In this document: positions 15,933 through 22,171 of the stretch, in pieces | Layout: every line of letters starts with the position of its first letter | Position numbering within the stretch: the first letter of the stretch is position 1 | NCBI GenBank assembly: GCA_023266155.1 | Contig: JAHFRS010000005.1 | Coordinates: forward strand, 1-22,394 | Reading direction: 5' to 3' | Source of the DNA: an archaeon | GTDB taxonomy: Archaea; Nanobdellota; Nanobdellia; Woesearchaeales; GW2011-AR9 | DNA: 22,394 nucleotides | Notes under the pieces: model-generated | What the model was told of the DNA's origin: nothing | What the model saw: the letters and a program-made list of their open reading frames with translations, nothing else | The model's database searches: none | Made by a program: the position numbers and the translations under genes

Positions 15933-16544
15933 ATGACCAAAGCCCGTGAAGAATTGGAACAAAGAATAAATCTCTTGTTAGCGAATGTTAAACTAACTGA
16001 AAAAGTCAGTGCACTGGAAAAAAAAGATCTCGCCACACAAGAAGCGTATCGTCTGGCTCAACTGTGGGGACAGAGGAACTATCCATGCCTCATTCAGTAT
16101 GCTCAGGAAGTTCTCGAGCGAGATGTTCACAACTTCTTTGCCCATTATTATCGGGGGTTAGCCTTCCGCCGTCGGCAAAAATATGATGAGGCCATTCAGG
16201 ATTTCACCGCCGCGATTGATCTAAGACCGTATGGTGACTTTTACCTGCAGCGAGGCATCGCCTGGGCGCATAAACAAGAATGGGTCAAGGCCATACAGGA
16301 TTACCAAACCGTGCAGCAGTTAGCCCCCCATTATGCTGATGCCTATCTCTGGGAAGGACGGGCCTGGCAGGAGATGGGAAATCTGGAGAAAGCAATTCAG
16401 AATTACGATCAAGCCCTGCACTATAAACCTGGCTATTGGGTTGCCTATCGTGACCGCGGTGTCGCCTGGCAGAAAAAAGGGAATAAAAAGCAGGCGCAGG
16501 AAGATCTGGCGAAAGCACGGAAATTAAAGCCAAAAGAAAAATGA
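15933..16544 (+). CDS. Leader protein K: leader plus TPR domain
   Basis: A 203-residue soluble protein. ATG 15933 gives the family start MTKAREELEQRINLLLANVK; a TTG at 15927 is in frame but adds only two residues. Residues 1-34 are leader coiled coil. From about 36 to the end are about four TPRs, including YYRGLAFRRRQKYDEAIQDF and YLWEGRAWQEMGNLEKAIQN. There is no membrane segment. It starts 16 bp after J, the largest gap in the array, and overlaps the small ORF L by ATGA. Its leader is closest to those of J and L, so the J-K-L end of the array looks like a sub-lineage. The GC content is visibly higher than in the middle of the array. Confidence 0.82.
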   Translation: MTKAREELEQRINLLLANVKLTEKVSALEKKDLATQEAYRLAQLWGQRNYPCLIQYAQEVLERDVHNFFAHYYRGLAFRRRQKYDEAIQDFTAAIDLRPYGDFYLQRGIAWAHKQEWVKAIQDYQTVQQLAPHYADAYLWEGRAWQEMGNLEKAIQNYDQALHYKPGYWVAYRDRGVAWQKKGNKKQAQEDLAKARKLKPKEK

Positions 16545-16645
16545 CGGAAGAGAGAGAAGAGCTGGAAGAGAAAATTAATCTATTGTTAGCACAAATAGAA
16601 AACCAGAAGATGAAGTTCAGGCTCGGCGGTTACGGTTTCAGCTAA
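16541..16645 (+). CDS. Leader peptide L: bare 34-residue array leader
   Basis: A short ORF overlapping the K stop codon by ATGA, encoding MTEEREELEEKINLLLAQ followed by 16 more residues and TAA at 16643-16645. It carries the full array leader, closest to K and J, but no body. The last residues (KFRLGGYGFS) resemble nothing else in the array. Either this is the relic of a twelfth gene whose body was lost, or it is a real stand-alone coiled-coil peptide that caps or competes for leader-mediated assembly. The intact start, the coupled overlap and the conserved leader argue that it is or recently was translated. The downstream 100 bp do not continue the protein in another frame in any way I can recognise. 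Confidence 0.6.
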   Translation: MTEEREELEEKINLLLAQIENQKMKFRLGGYGFS

Positions 16646-16662
16646 AAGATATATAACGCCGG

Positions 16663-16721
16663 TGTAGTCCTGAACAGTATACCAGCAATTTATAATCTCC
16701 GGAAACAAATTACGGACTACA
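16663..16721. promoter_or_regulatory. Promoter region with inverted TGTAGTCC ... GGACTACA flanking a TATA box
   Basis: TGTAGTCC (16663-16670) and its exact reverse complement GGACTACA (16714-16721) bracket a TATA-like TTTATAAT (16689-16696). The right half-site sits about where transcription should start. This layout fits an operator that controls the downstream glycoside-hydrolase-like gene. The left half-site motif reappears at 17715-17722. Confidence 0.45.
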
Positions 16722-16736
16722 ATATTTAATGCAAAA

Positions 16737-16781
16737 ATGAACATCACCAACTATGGATCTACCATCGACCAGGTGTCCTGA
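16737..16781 (+). CDS. Possible 14-residue upstream mini-ORF
   Basis: ATG 16737 to TGA 16779-16781 encodes MNITNYGSTIDQVS, and its stop overlaps the ATG of the next gene (TGATG). It lies between the predicted transcription start and the hydrolase-like gene, so it could couple or tune translation. With so few codons it may also be chance. Confidence 0.25.
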   Translation: MNITNYGSTIDQVS

Positions 16782-17692
16782 TGAAAAAAAGCTTTGGCGC
16801 GTGGCTGTATGGGGCACAGGACGAATTCTTGCAGGAAATAAAAGACTACAACGATGCGGTCAGGCCAGAACGTCAGGTACGCTACCTTTATCCTCACATC
16901 GGCAAAATGTACTTTCCTTCGCCCGCCGAGCCTAAAGTGCCTGCCCCCATTTTTCATGCTGAGAGGTTGAATTTTTATGTCCAGTATTGCCAGAATCATC
17001 CCTCCTTGGAGTTGCAGGTGCACCCCATGATTGATGGATCCATTAAAGATGCGGGCAAGAATTCCCCTAAACCAGTGTATGTAGAGCAACTTGCTGAAAG
17101 TCTGGCAGAAAAACTACGGCCCTTTCTCGGCAAAATTCACGGGCTGCATCTTGATATCGAGCCCGTACTGCCTGGGCATGAGTATATGTATCAGATCTTT
17201 AAGAAGAGAGTGGCAGAATACTGCAATCTTCCCCTTTCCATTGCCGTTGGCCGGAGACAGAACCTGTCTTCCGTTTGTTCTTTGGTCGACATGGCGGTCC
17301 TGATGTTGTACGACTGCGGAGAGCATGGAGAGCCCACTCCTTTGGCTCCCGAGATTTATGCAAAGCGGGCTCGGGCGCGGTTGGCGCATTTCCGGGAATA
17401 TACTGACCAAGCTGGCTGTTATACGTCTGTGGGTCTTCCTGCCGCAGTGACTGGTCATGAGTATGAAGGGGAGGTGGGGAGCCCGCCCTCGCGTCGGATG
17501 GACGACTATCTTCGCAGTATTTGGCATGATGTCCTTAGTTTTCTGGAGACACCCAAAAGTACGGGAATAACGTTATGGAACATTCGGAACAAGAAGGAAT
17601 TCCCAAAAAAGGAAATTAACGGGAAGAAAGGGACGCTCCTTTTTCCTGCAACCATTGAAAAGGCCGTGTGGAATTTCATTCAAACCCATTAA
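16781..17692 (+). CDS. TIM-barrel glycoside-hydrolase-like protein (GH18-like)
   Basis: A 303-residue protein without a signal peptide. The segment GLHLDIEP (121-128) matches the strand-4 acid motif of GH18-type and related barrels, with D125 and E127 as candidate catalytic acids. DMAVLMLYD (170-178) matches the later Asp/Tyr strand, and GLPAA and GITLWNI look like strands 7 and 8. The first strand, FGAWLYG, begins right after the start codon, as expected for a minimal barrel. ATG 16781 is supported by AGGTG 5 nt upstream and by lack of any other in-frame start. Substrate unknown; a cytoplasmic or non-classically exported glycan enzyme is possible. It has its own promoter and a higher GC content than the array, so it is probably a separate unit. 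Confidence 0.65.
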   Translation: MKKSFGAWLYGAQDEFLQEIKDYNDAVRPERQVRYLYPHIGKMYFPSPAEPKVPAPIFHAERLNFYVQYCQNHPSLELQVHPMIDGSIKDAGKNSPKPVYVEQLAESLAEKLRPFLGKIHGLHLDIEPVLPGHEYMYQIFKKRVAEYCNLPLSIAVGRRQNLSSVCSLVDMAVLMLYDCGEHGEPTPLAPEIYAKRARARLAHFREYTDQAGCYTSVGLPAAVTGHEYEGEVGSPPSRRMDDYLRSIWHDVLSFLETPKSTGITLWNIRNKKEFPKKEINGKKGTLLFPATIEKAVWNFIQTH

Positions 17693-17714
17693 CCACGACG
17701 CTCCCGATTCCCCC

Positions 17715-17747
17715 TGTAGTCCCCTTCACTACACCGCTTTTATATAA
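17715..17747 (+). promoter_or_regulatory. Inverted repeat and TATA box upstream of the PIN-like gene
   Basis: TGTAGT (17715-17720) pairs with ACTACA (17728-17733), 4 bp upstream of a TATA box TTTATATAAA (17738-17747). The ATG at 17773 is 26 bp after the TATA box, so the transcript is probably leaderless. The repeat would overlap the BRE/TFB contact region, a typical position for an archaeal repressor site. Confidence 0.5.
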
Positions 17748-17772
17748 AGCACATAACCTTAGCTGATGTTGT

Positions 17773-18513
17773 ATGAGCCCACCACTATCAGCCTATCATC
17801 ACCACCTCGATTTCGCCCGGGAAAAGTACGACCTTTTGTTTGTCGACAATGTCTTTCCTTGTTTTGCAAAAGATCTTTCTGTCCCGGCGAAAGGGGTCTC
17901 TTCCTCCTTCGTCGAGAAGAACAGTGAGCTGTCGGAACTCTGGCGGGAAACGTTGCGTTCCGCTGGACAGCAAATCCAAATTCCCCGCGAAATCTACTGT
18001 CAAGCCATGCGTGGTTATGGAGCGATGACGAAGGCAATCTCGCATGAGAAAGGTCATCTTTCATCCGAACTGGAACAATCACTGAAACATTATCAACAAG
18101 GTTCTTACCATCTTCTTCAGGAATTACAGAAGCACGTCTTTGCCTATTCAGCATTAGAGAGCCAAACGATCAACGCCTATGTCACAATCATGAAAGAGCT
18201 CGATCAGCAGTATCACCTTAAAAAAATAGGGCATAAAGATGATGGGCATGCTGATGAGGTCCTGGTAGCCTCTGCCATCTACACATCTGAGCAGAAAGGA
18301 AAATACGCAGTTATTATTACTCATGACTCTGACATTGATAGGCTTGCAGCGCAATATCATATCTGTAAGCGGCAAGGTAATTTACCGAAAGGCAATATCG
18401 ATATCTCGGATGTTGCAGCGAAAGTAGAAGTGTATCATCTACCGCAAATGAACTGTCAAACTAAGTACACGGAAATTCAAAAATCTTCTATATCACTGCC
18501 TACTGCAGCATGA
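17773..18513 (+). CDS. PIN-like domain nuclease
   Basis: A 246-residue soluble protein. Acidic residues are placed as in PIN nucleases: D25 in LLFVDN on strand 1, E73 in IPREIY, D161-E162 in HADEVLVASAI on the helix before the last strand, and D185/D187 in AVIITHDSDID. Such proteins cleave single-stranded RNA with Mg2+ or Mn2+. It is about 100 residues longer than a VapC toxin, with a helical insertion around 85-150, and no small antitoxin-like gene is adjacent, so a toxin role is not supported. It has its own TATA box and probably a leaderless transcript. Family call is good; the RNA target is unknown. Confidence 0.7.
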   Translation: MSPPLSAYHHHLDFAREKYDLLFVDNVFPCFAKDLSVPAKGVSSSFVEKNSELSELWRETLRSAGQQIQIPREIYCQAMRGYGAMTKAISHEKGHLSSELEQSLKHYQQGSYHLLQELQKHVFAYSALESQTINAYVTIMKELDQQYHLKKIGHKDDGHADEVLVASAIYTSEQKGKYAVIITHDSDIDRLAAQYHICKRQGNLPKGNIDISDVAAKVEVYHLPQMNCQTKYTEIQKSSISLPTAA

Positions 18514-18888
18514 CTTTCTTACGTTCTTAATTTTCCAGAAGTTAAATCAAATACTTACTTTCAAAAACAATGTACTTCAAACAGCATTCATTTCAAGAAA
18601 CAATGTACATATAACAGCACAGGCTGTCCCATAATTGTTTATTGCTCTTCATCAGAGGTATGATTTTGTATTTTGGCACGTCCTAATTTTCAAAATTCCA
18701 TGCTTGACGCACTCGCTAGTATACATTTTTGGTAATTGTGACCCAGCCTGAGCAATTTATGCACACTTTTTCAGTAGGGTCCGGAATCGCGCTCACCAAA
18801 GACGCAGAAAAACATGAAAAAAACATTTCTTTCATCCCCGTGTGGAAATTTCTGCTCGAAAGAAAAAGATAATATCGTTAGGAAACGG
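18514..18888. other. 375-bp intergenic region without a supported gene
   Basis: This lies between the convergent PIN-like and racemase genes. I see no convincing coding frame, tRNA or rRNA. It holds T-rich stretches that may end both transcripts and a degenerate pair of direct repeats (18559-18619). The part near 18700-18800 has no recognisable structure. Confidence 0.6.
18559..18619. repeat. Two degenerate 28-29 bp direct repeats
   Basis: Copy 1 (18559-18586) and copy 2 (18591-18619) share TTTCAA, then a purine run, CAATGTAC and a closing AACAGCA. They differ by small indels and substitutions and are separated by 4 bp. Too few units for an array; meaning unknown. Confidence 0.5.
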
Positions 18889-19581
18889 TCAAACGTGGAC
18901 GGAAAGATTATGTTGGCACCATTTTCTTACGACGACATCGATCAATAGATCCATCGTATCTAATAGTGGTAGATGGTATCCTTCCAGCATGACCGATAAC
19001 TCTGTACAACCTAACACCACCAGCTCTGAATTTAAAGCAAGGTATCTTTCAACAATCCTTTTCACTTTTTCTCTTTGCTGTTCTTTATTTATTCCTTGGT
19101 TGAAATTAAAAATGGCTTCTGTTAAAATCTTCAGCTCTTGAACTTGGGGATTAAGGTAGGTAATGCCATCAAAGGTATACAAACCTAAAGAGATCGTGCT
19201 AGGTGTCCCGAGGATTGTGGCCCTGGCCAGGCCCATTTCTTTAAACTTATTTTTAACCTCTTCTTTTAAATCCACCAATTCGGTCTTGATTTGTGCTTGA
19301 AGCTGCTGATGAAATAAATGGATAGTGTTGCAAACCATTACGATAAAATCCGGCTGATACGAATCTAATTCTAATAAGCCTTGTAGATACGGCTTTAAAT
19401 CACTCTGGTTAACGCTATCAAAAATTAATTCTGGGGCTGGGATGCTGTTGATGAACATTTGCGGAAAGTCTTCATTTTTAGTAATTAATCCTGCTCCTTG
19501 AAATTGTTGTATTAATTTTAAGTAAAACTTCCCGGTAGCTTCCGGGCCAATTCCGCCCAATACCCCTATCTTAACGGCCAT
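18889..19581 (-). CDS. Aspartate/glutamate racemase-family protein
   Basis: A 230-residue cofactor-independent racemase-family enzyme. The N-terminal IGVLGGIGPEAT (5-16) is the family opening. The two catalytic cysteines are present: C84 in MVCNTIH and C192 in LGCTELS. These act as the acid/base pair that interconverts D- and L-amino acids, or, in some members, perform related decarboxylation or isomerisation. The substrate cannot be fixed from sequence; aspartate is the commonest for this subgroup. The start is supported by AGGAG 8 nt upstream, within the end of the preceding gene, with which it overlaps by 11 bp. The coupled neighbour suggests that both act on one amino-acid product. Confidence 0.85.
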   Translation of the reverse strand: MAVKIGVLGGIGPEATGKFYLKLIQQFQGAGLITKNEDFPQMFINSIPAPELIFDSVNQSDLKPYLQGLLELDSYQPDFIVMVCNTIHLFHQQLQAQIKTELVDLKEEVKNKFKEMGLARATILGTPSTISLGLYTFDGITYLNPQVQELKILTEAIFNFNQGINKEQQREKVKRIVERYLALNSELVVLGCTELSVMLEGYHLPLLDTMDLLIDVVVRKWCQHNLSVHV

Positions 19582-20338
19582 GGTGCAGCTCCTGATACGG
19601 CTTGATAATATTGTCCACCACCAGCCGGATGGCTTTCTGTTTCAGTTTTTTCCCTGACAAGGAATTGATCTCTTCTTGCAGTAAATAGTCCTTACCAAGG
19701 AGCTGGCCGCTTACCGATGCAATCTTACAAAAATAATGTAACGCTTCGTCACCACCTTGCTGCAATTTTATGCTCGCTTTCCTTTCATCATCTCCAAAAA
19801 AGATTCTCTGGCCATTATTTGGCCCGCGTGAGGAAGGCACATAGTGGATCACTTTATCGGCAGATCTCGTGCCTAAAGCGTAGGCATTCAGAAGATAGGC
19901 AAAAGAAATTCCTATCCCTAACTTTTTCATTATTTGGTCGTAATCCTGTTCTTTAGCCGGTCCAATTTTCAACAAAAAACCTTGTTCCACCAGGTATTGC
20001 ACACAGGCAAATTCATGAAGGGGATAGTAGATCGCCGATTCTACCGCCCTCTTATTTTGCGGAACTAGCTCCCTGACAAAATCTTCTAAATTTCTCTCTT
20101 TAATCTCTTTTTTCAAACTACTAAAAATACCCTGATATCTTGAAGAAGACATGAACTCGCTACATAATAAGATCTCTGGCGAGAAACCATATATTCTTTT
20201 CAAGTCATTAAAGAGGCTCAACATTTTATTTAATCCCGTTTGTACTGCTGAGTCCTCCTGTCCATTCAGGCGTAAAAATTCATCTACCAGCAGCAAGGAA
20301 AGGTCTTCAACAAAAGAGCGTAAGAAATAAATGGGCAA
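19571..20338 (-). CDS. HUP-fold protein, possibly cyclodipeptide-synthase-like (5' end disrupted)
   Basis: The uninterrupted frame gives 255 residues from a TTG codon, but the coding frame plainly continues upstream (see 20339-20483). The order of elements resembles tRNA-dependent cyclodipeptide synthases: an upstream strand FIGVGFGQ, a helix, LLLVDEFLRLNG, EILLCSEF, and YPLHE (Y105, E109), which has the spacing of the conserved Tyr/Glu pair of that family. The catalytic serine position in the first loop appears to be glycine. A strongly patterned segment, FLLKIGPAKEQDYD, follows. If related to that family it may use aminoacyl-tRNA in a different reaction. The match is from memory of family motifs and is weak; another class I aaRS-like or nucleotidyl-transferase HUP protein is possible. 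It is translationally linked to the racemase gene. Confidence 0.4.
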   Translation of the reverse strand: MPIYFLRSFVEDLSLLLVDEFLRLNGQEDSAVQTGLNKMLSLFNDLKRIYGFSPEILLCSEFMSSSRYQGIFSSLKKEIKERNLEDFVRELVPQNKRAVESAIYYPLHEFACVQYLVEQGFLLKIGPAKEQDYDQIMKKLGIGISFAYLLNAYALGTRSADKVIHYVPSSRGPNNGQRIFFGDDERKASIKLQQGGDEALHYFCKIASVSGQLLGKDYLLQEEINSLSGKKLKQKAIRLVVDNIIKPYQELHHGR

Positions 20339-20483
20339 TACGTCCAGGGGAATCTTTTGGCCAAAGCCAACGCCGATAAATGATTTTGGAGTACGCTCTT
20401 GTAAGTCAGGGGTGATGATGCCACCGACAGTACGCTGGATTCGATATCGAAGACCCTAATTTTTGCTCATGATTTGGTTCCAT
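20339..20483 (-). pseudogene. Frameshifted 5' end of the HUP-fold gene
   Basis: Upstream of the TTG at 20338 the same frame stays open to TAG at 20458-20456 and encodes plausible domain sequence (SFIGVGFGQKIPLDV) but contains no start codon. A well-placed start exists in another frame: ATG 20483 preceded by GAGGGG about 7 nt upstream, encoding MEPNHEQKLG. Reading GG instead of GGG at 20456-20454 joins the two frames into one protein of about 303 residues. This is either a sequencing error, a real inactivating mutation or, less likely, recoding. An ATG at 20470 in the downstream frame is followed after three codons by the in-frame TAG. Confidence 0.5.
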
Positions 20484-20529
20484 TTTTTTCCCCTCTTCTG
20501 GTGGCGTTGGTGACTTCGTCTGCCCATTC

Positions 20530-20549
20530 ACTTGTTGAATTGAACAAGT
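20530..20549 (-). other. 7-bp inverted repeat between two minus-strand genes
   Basis: ACTTGTT (20530-20536) and AACAAGT (20543-20549) flank a 6-bp loop in the gap between the BtpA-like stop and the HUP-gene start. It lacks a following T-run, so it may be an operator or processing stem rather than a terminator. Confidence 0.3.
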
Positions 20550-20562
20550 TCAGAACAGGAGT

Positions 20563-21378
20563 CTACCGCGGCTGGTCCTGGATTTTCTTTACCATTTCTA
20601 TGAAATCTCTTACTTTGGCGCGGTCAATATGGTAGTCGAAAGGCTTTACATTTCTCTCCCCCTCAACAGGGTTGCCCTCTTTCAAGGAACTACTTACAAT
20701 TGCTCCATCACTAAACATAAATAATTGTTCAATATTATTGCGGTCGGCTCCGCTTCCTATCAGTATCGGCACGGTTGAAGCTATTTTTCTTGATCTCTTG
20801 AGATCATTTAGTTTTGGTGGATCTCCCGTGATCCTACCGGTAATGATGATGCCATCAGCACCTTTGGCCACCGCTTCCAGGGCTGATTCTTCAATCGTTT
20901 TAGCGGGATTAAGCATTTCCGCATGTTTAACATGGATGTCAGCATAAATCTTTACATCCCCGGCATCAAGGTTTTGTCTCGTCTTAATCACCTCATCAGG
21001 ACGGGCATAAATTGTTCCAAAAATAGTATTAACGCTATCGACAAACACCGGCACTCTGATAAACTTTCCGCCGGTTTCTTTGGCAATTCTCAATGCCGAT
21101 GTATAATCATTAAACAATACACTGATGCCAAATTGCGAGTCTGAATCCTTCATTAAATCTTTAACTAAAGCCGTCATCATCTCAACAGCTTCATCAGTTT
21201 CTCGAGTAGCCTGATGGGGAAAATTATAATTATTTTCTAAAAGAACGGTGTAAAGGCCACCTGTTTCGAACGACTTTAAGTCCTTTTTAGCCTTGCTGAG
21301 AATAGTTTCATAATTACTATATCCAGTGTAGCCAATCATGGGCGAAAAGTGCAAAGCTCCTATGATGTATGCATTCAT
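20563..21378 (-). CDS. BtpA/SgcQ-family protein
   Basis: A 271-residue TIM-barrel protein of the BtpA family. Matching elements in order: GALHFSPMIGYTGY near the start, LLENNYNFP, SVLFNDYTSALRIA, GKFIRVPVFVDSV, the IYADIHVKHAEML segment with its invariant Lys-His, ADGIIITGRITGDPP, VPILIGSGADRNN, and DGAIVSSSLKEG. Length is normal for the family. BtpA was first described as a factor for photosystem I in cyanobacteria, but archaeal and non-photosynthetic bacterial members must do something else; the fold suggests a sugar-phosphate or nucleoside-related reaction. The start is fixed by GGAGG (21392-21388) 9 nt upstream. It may head an operon with the two downstream minus-strand genes. Confidence 0.88.
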   Translation of the reverse strand: MNAYIIGALHFSPMIGYTGYSNYETILSKAKKDLKSFETGGLYTVLLENNYNFPHQATRETDEAVEMMTALVKDLMKDSDSQFGISVLFNDYTSALRIAKETGGKFIRVPVFVDSVNTIFGTIYARPDEVIKTRQNLDAGDVKIYADIHVKHAEMLNPAKTIEESALEAVAKGADGIIITGRITGDPPKLNDLKRSRKIASTVPILIGSGADRNNIEQLFMFSDGAIVSSSLKEGNPVEGERNVKPFDYHIDRAKVRDFIEMVKKIQDQPR

Positions 21379-21448
21379 GTTTTCTTTCCTCCTTCTCGTT
21401 ATTCCTTTCCTCGTTACTCGTTACTCTTTTCTCTTTCGCTTCAAGTCC

Positions 21449-21461
21449 TATTTAAATTATA
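21449..21461 (-). promoter_or_regulatory. Candidate TATA box for the BtpA-family gene
   Basis: An AT-only stretch, read on the minus strand as about TATAATTTAAATA, lies about 70 bp upstream of the start, leaving a leader of roughly 45 nt with a good Shine-Dalgarno. The purine-rich leader (21394-21440 on the minus strand) contains repeated GAGTAACG-like units. Confidence 0.35.
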
Positions 21462-21478
21462 GGTCACAAATACAAACA

Positions 21479-21488
21479 TTTATTAATA
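21479..21488 (+). promoter_or_regulatory. TATA box for the ACT-domain gene
   Basis: TTTATTAATA ends 21 bp before the ATG at 21510, the spacing of a leaderless archaeal promoter. It is divergent from the BtpA promoter. Confidence 0.5.
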
Positions 21489-21509
21489 AAAGACACTTTT
21501 ATCATTAAA

Positions 21510-22148
21510 ATGTCACATATAGAACAACAGTTTAGGCAATTCCTTAGTAAAAACCCCGCGGTCGAAACCTGCTACCAGCAGGGTTTAATCAATCGGCGGT
21601 CATTGGCCCGATACCTTATCAGGCGAGGTCTGGCGCAGGGTAACCAGCTGGAAGCAGTCATTGCCATGGTGCGCCGGTTTCCGTTTGCAAAATTGCCGGC
21701 CGAAGTAAAAGACTTGTTTACAGAGATTAAGATCACGATCAAAGATAAAATTATTATTCTTGATTTTGAAAAAGAGAAAGAATTAGTTCAAAAACTGCAG
21801 AATTTAATAGCTACCACTAACTACGATAAAGGTGATACCCTCAAAATAGTTGTTGGCTCTTCTTTGGTAAAAGTGTTTCTGGATGAAGAAAACGAGAAAA
21901 AAATTACAGATTTTGTCAAAAATTTCAAACTGAAGAAGAAATTTCATCATCTCTCCGAGCTGAGTATCTTGTTTCCCGAGGAAGCTAATATCGAAAGGGG
22001 AATACTCTCCACGATTACCAAAGAATTTGTCGTGAATAATATTGTTATCAGTGAACTATTAACCGCCAGTCCAGAGTTATTGATTTATTTAAAAGAGGAA
22101 TATGTTCTCAAAGCATATGAAATTCTCAAGAGGCTCCAGAAACCTTAA
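21510..22148 (+). CDS. ACT-domain protein, predicted amino-acid metabolism regulator (COG2150-like)
   Basis: A 212-residue archaeal protein. Residues about 1-60 form a helical, HTH-like region (SLARYLIRRGLAQGNQLEAVIAMVRRF), and residues about 70-210 hold strand-helix-strand units of ACT type (DTLKIVVGSSLVKVFLDEEN; HLSELSILFPEEANIERGIL; NNIVISELLTASPELLIYLKEE). This order matches archaeal predicted regulators of amino-acid metabolism with an ACT domain. ACT domains bind amino acids and couple them to regulation. It is convergent with the EF-2 gene, with 23 bp between stop codons. Family recognition is moderately good; the ligand and target are unknown. Confidence 0.72.
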   Translation: MSHIEQQFRQFLSKNPAVETCYQQGLINRRSLARYLIRRGLAQGNQLEAVIAMVRRFPFAKLPAEVKDLFTEIKITIKDKIIILDFEKEKELVQKLQNLIATTNYDKGDTLKIVVGSSLVKVFLDEENEKKITDFVKNFKLKKKFHHLSELSILFPEEANIERGILSTITKEFVVNNIVISELLTASPELLIYLKEEYVLKAYEILKRLQKP

Positions 22149-22171
22149 CACACTGAATCTAGCTTACTTCC

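Noticed and set aside
16285..16533. Minus-strand frame opposite leader protein K
   Set aside because: The plus strand encodes canonical TPRs here; the opposite frame is an artefact of their codon pattern.
8463..16544. Insertion sequence or integrase behind the gene duplications
   Set aside because: No transposase, integrase, terminal inverted repeats or target duplications were seen in the array; homologous recombination between repeats is sufficient.
4926..16645. Leader as a secretion signal peptide
   Set aside because: The leader is highly charged and amphipathic, has no hydrophobic core or cleavage site, and anchors lie further downstream; coiled-coil docking fits better.
17114..17527. 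Minus-strand frame of 137 codons opposite the hydrolase-like gene
   Set aside because: Higher GC produces long spurious frames; the composition is His/Arg/Pro-rich with no motif, whereas the plus strand has LDIEP and strand-like segments.
17773..18513. VapBC-type toxin-antitoxin module
   Set aside because: The PIN-like protein is much longer than VapC and no small antitoxin gene is adjacent.
18559..18619. CRISPR array
   Set aside because: Only two imperfect units with a 4-bp gap, no spacers and no cas genes.
20456..20470. Read-through or pyrrolysine use of the in-frame TAG after MSKN
   Set aside because: The better-supported start is ATG 20483 with a Shine-Dalgarno in another frame, and a one-base indel explains the data more simply. 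No pyl genes are visible.
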